A DNA stretch of 19,305 nucleotides from JBDKTK01 sp039680225 (lineage in GTDB: Bacteria > Desulfobacterota > Syntrophia > Syntrophales > UBA4778). The position numbers and the translations under genes were made by a program. The stretch lies in assembly GCA_039680225.1 (NCBI GenBank), contig JBDKTK010000010.1, forward strand, positions 1 to 19,305. The letters are read 5' to 3'. This document shows, piece by piece, positions 6,381-13,352 of the stretch (position 1 is the first letter of the stretch; each line of letters opens with the position of its first letter). Below the pieces are notes generated by a model. It saw only the letters and a program-made list of their open reading frames with translations, was not told the DNA's origin and made no database searches.

Positions 6381-8297
6381 CTATTCGTAATTTCTGGTCT
6401 TTTCATTGATCAGATTCATGAATTGATCAGGGGACATCATCCCGAGATTCTGGCCGTCCCTCTGGCGCGGGGAAACACAGCCGCTTTCAACTTCCTTGCC
6501 GCCGATCACAAGCATGTAAGGTATTTTCTGGGTCTGGGCTTCCCTGACTTTGAAACCCAGTTTTTCATTGCGGAAATCCTTTTCAACCCGGATGCCCGCA
6601 TCGAGCAGCTTCCTGAAGACACTCTCGCCATATTCTATGTGATTATCGGTGACAGTCAATACCGTGGCCTGGACCGGAGAAAGCCATACCGGGAAGGCTC
6701 CGGCATGGTGCTCAATCAGCACGCCCATGAATCTTTCAATTGCCCCCAGGATAACCCTGTGCAGCATTACGGGGCGGTGCTTTTCCCCGTCAGCGCCTAT
6801 ATAGGTCAGGTCAAACCTGTCCGGAAGGGTGAAATCGCACTGGATCGTGGCGCACTGCCATTTTCTTTTCAGAGCGTCCTTGAGCTTGAAATCGATCTTG
6901 GGCCCGTAAAAGGCCCCATCGCCCTCGTTAATGTCGTAGGCCATGTTGTTATCTTTTAATGACTGTTCCAGGGCGAAAGTGGCCCGCTCCCAGTCCTCGT
7001 CCGAGCCAATGGATTTGGCAGGCCTGGTGCTCAATTCCACTTCGTATTCAAACCCGAAAATTTTCATCGCGTAGGCAACGAAATCGGATATGGCCCTGAT
7101 TTCGGAATTCAGTTGTTCAGGAGTGCACAGTATATGGGCGTCGTCCTGGGTAAACTGCCTGGCCCGCAACAGCCCGTGGAGAACCCCCGTTTTCTCGTGG
7201 CGGTGGACGGTCCCGAGCTCAAAATATCTCAGCGGCAGGTCCCGATAGCTCCTGATTTTCGACTTGTAAATCATCATGTGGGCAAGGCAATTCATGGGCT
7301 TGATGCCGTAAACCTGGTCTTCGACCTCGGTAAAGTACATCATGTCCTTGTAATTGTCGAAATGCCCCGACCTCTTCCAGAGGTCACCCCTCAGGATCTG
7401 CGGCCCCTGCACTATGTCGTAACCGCGTTTCAGGTGCTCTTTTCTCTCCCAATCTTCGATGATGGTGCGGAGCATCGCGCCCTTGGGATGGAATATGATC
7501 AGGCCGGGCCCGACTTCATCGTTCACCTGGAAAAGGTCAAGCTCTTTCCCGAGGCGCCTGTGATCGCGCCGCTTGGCCTCTTCGATGAACTTCAGGTAAT
7601 CGTCGAGCTCTTTCGGAGTGGGGAAACCCGTCCCGTAGATGCGCTGGAGCATCCGGTTCTTTTCATCGCCGCGCCAGTATGCGCCGGCAACGCTCATCAG
7701 CTTGAAAGCCTTTATCATACCGGTCGAGGGTATGTGGGGGCCGCGGCACAGGTCGACATAGTCGCCCTGGGTGTACAGGCTTACGGTCTTCACATCGGCG
7801 GGCAGGTCCTGGATAAGCTCCACCTTGTATGATTCGCCTTTAGCGGAAAAAACCGCTACAGCCTTTTCCCTGGAGACTTCTTCCCGGATAAAGGGCAGGT
7901 CCCGGGAGACGATTTCCTTCATCTTTGCTTCTATTTTAGCGAGGTCTTCGGGACTGAACGTATTTGCGTAATCAAAGTCGTAATAAAAGCCGTCTTCGAT
8001 GGAAGGCCCGATGCTCACCTTCACATTCTCGAAGGTCTCCTGGACAGCCTGGGCCATAACATGCGAGATGCTGTGCCTCAGGATGCTCAGGCCTTCCCTG
8101 GAACCGACATCAATGATTTCAAGAGATGCATCGCCGTCAACGGTCCTGCTCAGGTCCAGCAGGTCGCCGTTTATCCTGGCTGCAACAGCAGTAGGGAGCA
8201 GGTCTTTGTTCCAGGAAGCGATGATATCCTCTATATCCGTGCCCGCTGAACGCACGAGAACGGATCCGTCCGGCATATTTATTCTGATTTCACTCAT
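6381..8297 (-). CDS. thrS: Threonine--tRNA ligase
   Basis: A 638-residue class II synthetase charging tRNA-Thr, close to E. coli length (642). Domains in order: TGS (1-62); the editing domain with its HxxxH at H75/H79 and the later DLCRGPHIP (182-190); the catalytic core with motif 2 RYFELGTVHRHEKTGVLHGL (357-376); and the C-terminal anticodon-binding domain (about 535-638). The three active-site zinc ligands can be placed at C337, H388 and H513. The start ATG follows AAGG. Only about 33 bases separate it from the terminator of the upstream tRNA-Val, leaving no obvious room for a separate promoter. It heads the run thrS-infC-rpmI-rplT-pheS-pheT-ihfA-merR. Confidence 0.97.
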   Translation of the reverse strand: MSEIRINMPDGSVLVRSAGTDIEDIIASWNKDLLPTAVAARINGDLLDLSRTVDGDASLEIIDVGSREGLSILRHSISHVMAQAVQETFENVKVSIGPSIEDGFYYDFDYANTFSPEDLAKIEAKMKEIVSRDLPFIREEVSREKAVAVFSAKGESYKVELIQDLPADVKTVSLYTQGDYVDLCRGPHIPSTGMIKAFKLMSVAGAYWRGDEKNRMLQRIYGTGFPTPKELDDYLKFIEEAKRRDHRRLGKELDLFQVNDEVGPGLIIFHPKGAMLRTIIEDWERKEHLKRGYDIVQGPQILRGDLWKRSGHFDNYKDMMYFTEVEDQVYGIKPMNCLAHMMIYKSKIRSYRDLPLRYFELGTVHRHEKTGVLHGLLRARQFTQDDAHILCTPEQLNSEIRAISDFVAYAMKIFGFEYEVELSTRPAKSIGSDEDWERATFALEQSLKDNNMAYDINEGDGAFYGPKIDFKLKDALKRKWQCATIQCDFTLPDRFDLTYIGADGEKHRPVMLHRVILGAIERFMGVLIEHHAGAFPVWLSPVQATVLTVTDNHIEYGESVFRKLLDAGIRVEKDFRNEKLGFKVREAQTQKIPYMLVIGGKEVESGCVSPRQRDGQNLGMMSPDQFMNLINEKTRNYE

Positions 8298-8330
8298 CTT
8301 CGACCTTCTCTGAATTCCAATGCGTCCCGA

Positions 8331-8364
8331 TTAAAGAAAGGGCATCGATGAAAGATGCCCTTTC
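8331..8364 (-). terminator. Intrinsic terminator between tRNA-Val and thrS
   Basis: On the minus strand GAAAGGGCATC (8364-8354), a 7-nt loop, then GATGCCCTTTC (8346-8336) and TTTAA. The 11-bp stem is perfect. It lies 16 bases beyond the encoded CCA of the tRNA. The T tract is short and interrupted, so read-through into thrS is plausible. Confidence 0.75.
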
Positions 8365-8379
8365 GTTCCTGCTATTCAA

Positions 8380-8454
8380 TGGTAGGCACGCAGGGATTTG
8401 AACCCTGGACATCCACCGCGTCAGGATGGCGCTCTCCCCCTGAGCTACGTGCCT
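8380..8454 (-). tRNA. tRNA-Val (anticodon GAC)
   Basis: A 75-nt tRNA with the 3' CCA encoded. The cloverleaf closes fully: acceptor AGGCACG/CGTGCCT, D arm GCTC/GAGC, anticodon stem CCATC/GGTGG (one G-U), loop CTGACGC with anticodon GAC, variable loop ATGTC, and T arm CAGGG-TTCAAAT-CCCTG. The discriminator base is A. It reads valine codons GUC and GUU. A tRNA-Val just upstream of thrS is a familiar arrangement in Desulfobacterota. Confidence 0.97.
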
Positions 8455-8479
8455 ACATAATCTGTTTAAGAGCGAAGAA

Positions 8480-8508
8480 AGCTAACAAATAAACCCCTGC
8501 AATGTCAA
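8480..8508 (-). promoter_or_regulatory. Possible promoter for tRNA-Val
   Basis: A perfect TTGACA (8508-8503) lies 17 bases upstream of TTAGCT (8485-8480) in the gap between pgsA and the tRNA. The -35 is convincing but the -10 is poor, so the exact site is uncertain. If real, it may also drive thrS and the genes beyond through incomplete termination. Confidence 0.45.
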
Positions 8509-8521
8509 GCGAAAATGAATA

Positions 8522-9070
8522 TCAGGCCCGGCTGGATTCACTGTTTATATATTTAATGCCCCTGACCAGATAACCGAATCCGGAAGCAATTGTCAACACG
8601 GCTGTAAGCCAAAACACCGCGGCAATCCACTTTCCGTCAAGCTGGAAGGGATATGAAGCAAGCAGCAGGACCAGGAAAATGGCCAGTAACTGAAACGCCG
8701 TGGTCAATTTGCTTATCAGGGCCGGGCGCACTTCAAAGGGAATTGACAGAAGCGTCAGCACCGAAATGCCCAGCAGAATTATACAATCGCGGCTGATGAC
8801 AATAACCGTAAGCCAGGCCGGAATTCTTCCCATCACCGCAAGAGCTATGAAAGAGCTTGAAATCAGAGTCTTATCCGCAAGGGGGTCCAGATATGATCCC
8901 AAAACAGATTTCTGTTTTAAAATCCGGGCAAAAAAACCATCCAGCCCGTCAGTGATCCCGGCAATGACAAACAATAAAAGAGCGCTTAAATACTGCTCCT
9001 GAATCAGGCAGATGATGATAATGGGCACAAGAATGATTCTGAGAACCGTCAATACGTTCGGAACGTTCAT
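8522..9070 (-). CDS. pgsA: CDP-diacylglycerol--glycerol-3-phosphate 3-phosphatidyltransferase
   Basis: A 182-residue integral membrane enzyme of the CDP-alcohol phosphatidyltransferase family. It makes phosphatidylglycerol phosphate, the precursor of phosphatidylglycerol and cardiolipin. The active-site signature is complete: D41-G-x2-D44-G-x2-A48-R49-x8-G58-x3-D62-x3-D66. The start NVPNVLTVLRIILVPI is characteristic of PgsA, and several hydrophobic segments follow (about 8-23, 28-40, 70-88, 90-108, 115-140, 146-165). It follows the FecR gene by 34 bases with a weak ribosome binding site. PgsA is preferred over other family members by length and N-terminus, though phosphatidylserine or cardiolipin synthase cannot be strictly excluded. 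Confidence 0.9.
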   Translation of the reverse strand: MNVPNVLTVLRIILVPIIIICLIQEQYLSALLLFVIAGITDGLDGFFARILKQKSVLGSYLDPLADKTLISSSFIALAVMGRIPAWLTVIVISRDCIILLGISVLTLLSIPFEVRPALISKLTTAFQLLAIFLVLLLASYPFQLDGKWIAAVFWLTAVLTIASGFGYLVRGIKYINSESSRA

Positions 9071-9104
9071 ATCGATATTTCGTATTAAGCTTCAAAGTCC
9101 TGCT

Positions 9105-9914
9105 TTATTTGAAACGATCAAGCCAGCTTTTGCCCTTACCCTTTCCAGCCGGGTTGTCAGCTTCCTGGTCGCGCCCTTTGTTCCAGTCTACCCACTCATC
9201 CCTGTCCTCCCTGGCTGTGAAGGACTCCGGCTTTGAGGGTACGCCCGCACTGCTGACCCGGATCTGCTGCATTGATTTGACAATGAAAACCCATTGTTCC
9301 ATCGAGACCTTTGTCGGCCCCTGCACCTGGCTGGGACCGCTTACCTTCTGCGGCGGGCCTTGAAGAGGAGGTTTGGCGTCCTGCTGCCTGCCCTTGCCGC
9401 CTCCCTCGACCTTTACTTCCCCGTCATAAACCCTTACCAGGACGGACTGGTCCTGATCGACATTCATCCTGTAAACCGTGCCCCTGACACCCGCGACAGC
9501 GTTGTCGCTGGCGACATCGATATTGGGTTTGATCTTGAGCCCTTTATTAACATTAGCCCATGTCTTCCCCAGGGCAACATTTATTTTGGCGCTTCTGGTC
9601 CCGGACTTTTCGTCCATATCAATTGCGACAATTTTGAACCTGGCATTTCCCGCAAACCTCAACAGTGAGCCGTCGGGCAGGGTTATTTCCATTTTCGCAT
9701 TGGGCCCGGTCTCAACCTGATCCCCGCCTTTGAGCAGCTGGCCGGCCTTCATATTAACCCAACTTCCGCCCTGCACGGAGCACTTTGCCGTACCGTTGAG
9801 CGTTGTAACTCTGCATTCGCCTTTTCCGATATTTACCGGGACAACCCTTTTGGCCTCGGCAATGCCGCATAATACAAACAGAAGAGCAGATGCGATCAGG
9901 ATCAATTTTTTCAT
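9105..9914 (-). CDS. Secreted FecR-domain protein
   Basis: A 269-residue exported protein. ATG 9914 is chosen because AGGAG precedes it and the product then starts with a classic signal peptide, MKKLILIASALLFVLCGIAEA, with cleavage after A21. A start at 9947 would put charged residues first and overlap the upstream gene. Residues about 58-170 form a FecR fold (GQLLKGGDQVETGPNAKMEI, LPDGSLLRFAGNARFKI, AVAGVRGTVYRMNV, VRVYDGEVKV). Residues 178-203 are P/Q-rich and probably disordered; the tail is highly charged. Classical FecR spans the inner membrane and signals to a sigma factor. This protein has no transmembrane or anti-sigma segment, so it is more likely a periplasmic or surface protein that merely shares the domain. 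Function is unknown. Cys34 and Cys45 could form a disulfide. Confidence 0.8.
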   Translation of the reverse strand: MKKLILIASALLFVLCGIAEAKRVVPVNIGKGECRVTTLNGTAKCSVQGGSWVNMKAGQLLKGGDQVETGPNAKMEITLPDGSLLRFAGNARFKIVAIDMDEKSGTRSAKINVALGKTWANVNKGLKIKPNIDVASDNAVAGVRGTVYRMNVDQDQSVLVRVYDGEVKVEGGGKGRQQDAKPPLQGPPQKVSGPSQVQGPTKVSMEQWVFIVKSMQQIRVSSAGVPSKPESFTAREDRDEWVDWNKGRDQEADNPAGKGKGKSWLDRFK

Positions 9915-9924
9915 AGTCGGTCTC

Positions 9925-10542
9925 CTAGAACCATTCCCAGAATGCATGTTTTGCCGGCGCCTTTCCGATAAAATCCGGCCCGTCAGGCAAAGTCGACAGA
10001 ACTGATTGGGCCATCTCCTGAAGGGCGGGCTCCAACTCCTGGCAGGACTTCATCTCCAGCCTTTTCTTTGTGAAATCGTAGTTGCTTACGGAAACATTAT
10101 AATCTTTTTTCCATAGCGTTTCGCCCGTCCTGGCGCTTTTCAGGGTAAATCCGGCCGCGATAGTTGTTGAGGTCTGCACGACCCTGTATGAGTTCTTTAC
10201 TTCCTTCAAAACGGGATACATCACGGCATCGGCCATGACAGACTCGCCCACAGCCTGGGGAGATACATCCCGGGCCCCCGGGGGCAGTTTTTGATCAATG
10301 AACTGAAAAGGTATCTTGGGGTAGCCTTTTGAGAAAAGCTCCTGGGCTATTGCCTCGCGCAAGTGGGGCGGGGTGAACTGATCATTTGTTTTGTTCTCGA
10401 CAGGCATTACTGCTATCAGCCTGATACTCATTTTTTCGTAACCCGGCAGGGCGGTCGATTGCACCTTCTTTGTGCATCCGGAAAATGCAATCAAGGAGCA
10501 TATTACAAAAACAATCGGAAAAATTTCCTTGCGTGATTTCAT
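9925..10542 (-). CDS. Putative outer-membrane lipoprotein, GNA1162/DUF799-like
   Basis: A 205-residue protein with a type II signal peptide: positive start MKSRK, hydrophobic core, and lipobox A-F-S-G-C at residues 19-23 with Cys23 as lipidation site. Thr at +2 predicts outer-membrane sorting. The mature part, IRLIAVMPVENKTND (40-54), REAIAQELFSKGYP, ADAVMYPVLKEV and the later TGETLWKKDYNVSVS, follows the plan of GNA1162/DUF799 lipoproteins, whose fold resembles the TolB/CsgG N-terminal family. This assignment rests on recalled motif order only. It lies 18 bases after orf86 and 10 bases before the FecR gene, so the three are almost surely co-transcribed. Confidence 0.6.
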   Translation of the reverse strand: MKSRKEIFPIVFVICSLIAFSGCTKKVQSTALPGYEKMSIRLIAVMPVENKTNDQFTPPHLREAIAQELFSKGYPKIPFQFIDQKLPPGARDVSPQAVGESVMADAVMYPVLKEVKNSYRVVQTSTTIAAGFTLKSARTGETLWKKDYNVSVSNYDFTKKRLEMKSCQELEPALQEMAQSVLSTLPDGPDFIGKAPAKHAFWEWF

Positions 10543-10560
10543 TAGAAATTCTCAATACCT

Positions 10561-10821
10561 TCAGCTGTTCTTCAGCTTTTCAATTTCCTCTCTGATTACC
10601 CTGTCCGCAACTTCGGGGACCACGTCCCTCGCTATCCGCTCCACTGCCTCGGTTATTATCTGGCGCAACTCGGCTTCGCTGATCGGCTGGGGGCGGTCAG
10701 CGGCAGGCGGGACGCCCTCAATGGAATCCAGCAGCTCGAAGACCGTTTCCCCTTTTTTCAGGGTCCGGCCGCCAATGCGGACATCCGAATCAGAATGTAT
10801 TTTGTTGTATGGAATAGACAT
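10561..10821 (-). CDS. Small hypothetical protein with C-terminal amphipathic helix
   Basis: An 86-residue soluble, acidic protein that I cannot assign to a named family. Residues 13-35 could form a small strand-helix unit (VRIGGRTLKKGETVFELLDS), residues 37-48 are a proline-rich linker, and 49-84 are one predicted helix: ELRQIITEAVERIARDVVPE, then VADRVIREEIEKLK. That tail resembles C-terminal helices appended to many deltaproteobacterial response regulators and, more loosely, the PopZ C-terminus. This is recalled similarity, not a search result. A GGAGAAAG lies 5-9 bases before the ATG. It begins the unit orf86-lipoprotein-FecR-pgsA. Confidence 0.65.
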   Translation of the reverse strand: MSIPYNKIHSDSDVRIGGRTLKKGETVFELLDSIEGVPPAADRPQPISEAELRQIITEAVERIARDVVPEVADRVIREEIEKLKNS

Positions 10822-10957
10822 TTCAACTTTCTCCAGCCGCCCTCCGAAAGATCGCGGCTATTCTGAAGACATTCAAAGTGAAAAGTGAGTACCATAACTG
10901 ATGAACAGAGTTCAAGATTTTTCCCCTCCGGCAAAAAGGCCGGAAACCCGCGGCACA
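10822..10957. other. Intergenic region between rsmI and orf86
   Basis: 136 bases with no gene. It holds a 6-bp hairpin TCCGGC/GCCGGA (10927-10944) without a T tract, so not a clear terminator, and GAAC-N3-GTTC (10903-10913). I see no convincing -35/-10 pair for orf86; the transcript may extend from rsmI or the promoter may be weak. Confidence 0.5.
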
Positions 10958-11809
10958 TCAGTCCAGGCTGGAAATCAGCTTGTAAACCCTGCTCCTGGGC
11001 AGGCCCGTTTTCTCAGAGACCAGGGAGATTTTGTCCCGGGTGCTCAAATTGGCATCACTTCCAAGCTCTGAAAATTTTCGGATGATTTCCTCATCGGTTA
11101 TTTCGGAAAGCCGGCCTTCGGCCCCCTCCAGGACAATTGTTATCTCCCCTTTTATATCCGCGCCCCGCGACCTGAGCCGGTCAAGGACGCTCTCAAGGCA
11201 CCCTCTTATAATTTCTTCATGAATTTTTGTCAGCTCGCGGGCGAACACGATCCTGCGGTTCCCCAAAATGGCCAGCATATCCGCAAGACTGTCGATAGCC
11301 CTTTGAGGCGATTCGTAGACGATCACAGTCCGCATTTCATTTCTGAGCGATTCCAGATGCTTCTTTCTTTTCGCAGCCTGGGAAGGGAGAAATCCTGAAA
11401 AAACGAAAGAACTCATGGGAAGGCCGGAAGCGCTGAGCGCTGCAATCACGGCCGACGGGCCGGGGACGGGCACAACCCTGATGGATTCCCGGATTGCGGC
11501 ATTGATGAGCTGATAGCCGGGATCGGATATGCCCGGCGTTCCTGCTTCCGAGACGTACGCCACATCCTTTCCCCCGGCGATATGGGAGATTATTACCGGG
11601 CTTTTTTGCTTCTCTACCTGGTCATAGAGGCTGATCAGAGGCTTGTGGATTTCATAGGCGCTGAGCAGTTTCCTCGTTTTCCGGGTGTCTTCAGCGGCAA
11701 TGAGGTCCACTTCCCGCAGGACTTTCAGGGCCCTCAGGGTGATATCCTCCAGGTTGCCTATAGGGGTCGCAACGATGAAGAGCGTTCCGGGATGCTTGTC
11801 TTCTCTCAT
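10958..11809 (-). CDS. rsmI: 16S rRNA (cytidine(1402)-2'-O)-methyltransferase
   Basis: A 283-residue member of the tetrapyrrole-methylase-like family that 2'-O-methylates C1402 in the decoding centre of 16S rRNA using S-adenosylmethionine. The diagnostic segments are present: TLFIVATPIGNLEDITLRAL (9-28), AAEDTRKTRKLL (38-49), VSEAGTPGISDPGY (86-99) and VVPVPGPSAV (112-121), plus FSGFLP and VIVYESPQR. Length matches E. coli RsmI (286). The C-terminal 50 residues, ending TGLPRSRVYKLISSLD, are the short helical domain seen in many bacterial homologues. Its ATG overlaps the yraN stop by four bases, so the two are coupled. Confidence 0.96.
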   Translation of the reverse strand: MREDKHPGTLFIVATPIGNLEDITLRALKVLREVDLIAAEDTRKTRKLLSAYEIHKPLISLYDQVEKQKSPVIISHIAGGKDVAYVSEAGTPGISDPGYQLINAAIRESIRVVPVPGPSAVIAALSASGLPMSSFVFSGFLPSQAAKRKKHLESLRNEMRTVIVYESPQRAIDSLADMLAILGNRRIVFARELTKIHEEIIRGCLESVLDRLRSRGADIKGEITIVLEGAEGRLSEITDEEIIRKFSELGSDANLSTRDKISLVSEKTGLPRSRVYKLISSLD

Positions 11810-12171
11810 AAAACCAGGTCAAAGGCGTTCTTAAACAGACGTATTTCCGGCCCCCCGGGCCGCAGATAAACGGAAACCACGTCAAACCGGGCCCGGGTGT
11901 CGAGCCCGGATCTGCTTTTCAGATAAGCCAGGGCTATTCGGGAGAGCTTCGCCTGTTTTCTCCTGTCCACGGCTTCTTCAGGCCTGCCGTACCTCGCGGA
12001 TTTCCTGCTCTTCACCTCTATGAAAACAATGGCCGGCCCGTCCCTGGCTATTATATCGATTTCACCGAGCGCGCATTTGAAGTTCCTCTCGATGATCCTG
12101 TACCGGTTCTCCACGAGGTAACCGGCGGCAAGGTCCTCGCCGGCCTTCCCCGATTCCAGTCTATTTTTCAG
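11806..12171 (-). CDS. yraN: UPF0102 family protein YraN (apparent CTG start)
   Basis: A 121-residue protein with a PD-(D/E)XK nuclease-like fold; its biological role is unproven. The core GEIDIIARDGPAIVFIEVKS (36-55) supplies the acidic and lysine positions (E37, D39, E52, K54). The GTG at 12114 would give only 102 residues and lose the conserved N-terminal GKAGEDLAAGYL helix. Upstream the frame is open to a TGA, and no ATG, GTG or TTG occurs in it. The CTG at 12171 has GGAGGG five bases upstream and gives the usual family length of about 120. I therefore place the start there, overlapping the rnhB 3' end by 11 bases. It also overlaps rsmI by four bases. Confidence 0.85.
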   Translation of the reverse strand: MKNRLESGKAGEDLAAGYLVENRYRIIERNFKCALGEIDIIARDGPAIVFIEVKSRKSARYGRPEEAVDRRKQAKLSRIALAYLKSRSGLDTRARFDVVSVYLRPGGPEIRLFKNAFDLVL

Positions 12172-12805
12172 AAAGTCCCTCCATCAGTTCGGTAAACAGC
12201 GGCAGGCCTTCTTCCGCCTCCCTTACCGGGCGGAAAGACCGCCTGTGAATCTTGCAGCAGCCGAATTCCAGGATAGCTTTGCGGTGGTCGACCGTGGCAT
12301 ATCCCTTGTTGTCGCAGAAATTATATTGCGGGTACTGACGGTGATAGATATCCATTATCCGGTCCCGGGAGACCTTGGCCACAATGGAAGCGGAGGCCAC
12401 GGACACGCTCGCGGAATCACCCGCGACGATCGTTTCCTGCTCGATATCCATCTTGATCTTGAAAATCCCGTCTATCAGAAGATAATCGACGGGTATGCTG
12501 AGGTTCTCGACCGCCTCTTTCATGGCCAGCAGAGATGCGTGAAGGATATTGATTTTATCTATTATGGAAGGCTCGATGACGCCCAGCCCGATTGAGAGGG
12601 CGTCCGTTTTGATCTGTTTGAAAAGCTGTTCCCTTTTCCTGGCGGAAAGCTGTTTGGAGTCTTTGATTTCACTGTTGATGTAATCTTGAGGGAGGACGAC
12701 TGCGGCCGCAACTACCGGTCCGGCGAGGGGGCCGCGCCCCGCCTCGTCCAAACCGGCGATTACCTTGAAACCGCGCCCGTACGCATTGCGCTCATATTGA
12801 TCCAT
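12161..12805 (-). CDS. rnhB: Ribonuclease HII
   Basis: A 214-residue endonuclease that cuts RNA in RNA-DNA hybrids and starts ribonucleotide excision repair. The catalytic DEDD set can be placed: D20 and E21 in GLDEAGRGPLAGPVVAAAV, D112 in DYLLIDG, and D130 in VAGDSASVSVASASIVAKVSRDR. The C-terminal HRRSFRPV is also typical. Length is normal. It is 75 bases downstream of rplS, a conserved arrangement, and no separate promoter is evident. The 3' end overlaps the start region of yraN. Confidence 0.97.
   Translation of the reverse strand: MDQYERNAYGRGFKVIAGLDEAGRGPLAGPVVAAAVVLPQDYINSEIKDSKQLSARKREQLFKQIKTDALSIGLGVIEPSIIDKINILHASLLAMKEAVENLSIPVDYLLIDGIFKIKMDIEQETIVAGDSASVSVASASIVAKVSRDRIMDIYHRQYPQYNFCDNKGYATVDHRKAILEFGCCKIHRRSFRPVREAEEGLPLFTELMEGLSEK
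12177..12182 (-). promoter_or_regulatory. Ribosome binding site GGAGGG of yraN
   Basis: GGAGGG lies inside the last codons of rnhB and five bases before CTG 12171. No ATG, GTG or TTG in the yraN frame is within reach, so it supports CTG initiation and translational coupling to rnhB. Confidence 0.6.
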
Positions 12806-12863
12806 GCGAACGGCTTTCTGAAAAATTCATTAATGATGAAGTGATCAGTACAGAAAAGCTTAA

Positions 12864-12879
12864 ACCCGGGTATACGGGT
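12864..12879 (-). terminator. Weak terminator-like hairpin after rplS
   Basis: On the minus strand ACCCG, loop TATACC, CGGGT, then TTAAG, starting two bases after the rplS TAA. A 5-bp GC stem with a short T run; at best it reduces read-through into rnhB. Confidence 0.25.
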
Positions 12880-12880
12880 A

Positions 12881-13228
12881 TTATCTCCGTGTCGCATCCT
12901 TGATTTTGGCCTTCTTGCCTTTTCGTCCCCTCAGGTAGTAAAGCTTGGAGCGCCTCACCTTTCCGCGGGAAGCCACCTCGATCCTGTCGATGACAGGCGA
13001 GTGGATGGGGAATGTCCTTTCGACGCCGATCCCGTAAGAGATCTTCCTCACCGTGAAGGTGGTGCGGCTGTTGCCTTTTCTTTTTCTAATTACAACACCC
13101 TCAAAGAGCTGGATCCTCTCCTTCTGGCCTTCGACAATCTTGACGAAAACCTTTACGGAATCCCCCGGTTTGAATCCGGGGATATCCCCTCTCATCTGTT
13201 CCTTTTCGAGCATGTCCAATATGTTCAT
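12881..13228 (-). CDS. rplS: 50S ribosomal protein L19
   Basis: A 115-residue protein at the 30S-50S interface. The start is ATG 13228, giving MNILDMLEKEQMR, because GGAGG lies seven bases upstream; an in-frame codon at 13273 would add 15 leader-encoded residues not seen in L19. Family signatures are FKPGDSVKVFVKIVEGQKER, LFEGVVIRKRKG, TFTVRKISYGIGVERTFPIH and the basic end VRRSKLYYLRGRKGKKAKI. It has its own strong promoter and a structured leader of about 75 nt. Confidence 0.97.
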   Translation of the reverse strand: MNILDMLEKEQMRGDIPGFKPGDSVKVFVKIVEGQKERIQLFEGVVIRKRKGNSRTTFTVRKISYGIGVERTFPIHSPVIDRIEVASRGKVRRSKLYYLRGRKGKKAKIKDATRR

Positions 13229-13258
13229 TTCTATTCCTCCATAAAGCAGACTTGCGCC

Positions 13259-13300
13259 GGCGTTGTAATCCATTGCAAGAAGAACGCCCCGCCAAAGCGG
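13259..13300 (-). promoter_or_regulatory. Structured rplS leader, candidate L19 autoregulatory element
   Basis: The leader contains CCGC-TTTG-GCGG (13300-13289) directly followed by a second stem GGCGTT/AACGCC (13288-13283 with 13264-13259) with an 18-nt loop. Two adjacent hairpins ending about 30 bases before the ATG would suit feedback by L19. L19 leaders are known in other phyla; I cannot match this one to a described motif. Confidence 0.35.
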
Positions 13301-13308
13301 AAATTGGG

Positions 13309-13337
13309 AATATAAAGGGTCAGTAATTCCATGTCAA
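13309..13337 (-). promoter_or_regulatory. Near-consensus sigma-70 promoter of rplS
   Basis: On the minus strand TTGACA (13337-13332), exactly 17 bases, then TATATT (13314-13309). Eleven of twelve hexamer bases match the consensus with ideal spacing, the best promoter in the window. Initiation is predicted near 13303, giving a leader of about 75 nt. Confidence 0.85.
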
Positions 13338-13352
13338 GATAATTTGAGCCGG

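Noticed and set aside
10903..10913. GAAC-N3-GTTC, resembling a LexA (SOS) box
   Set aside because: The Gram-positive-type SOS box has four central bases, not three, and there is no promoter or SOS gene next to it.
10927..10944. 6-bp GC hairpin downstream of rsmI as a terminator
   Set aside because: Neither strand has a T tract after the stem; on the minus strand it is followed by purines.
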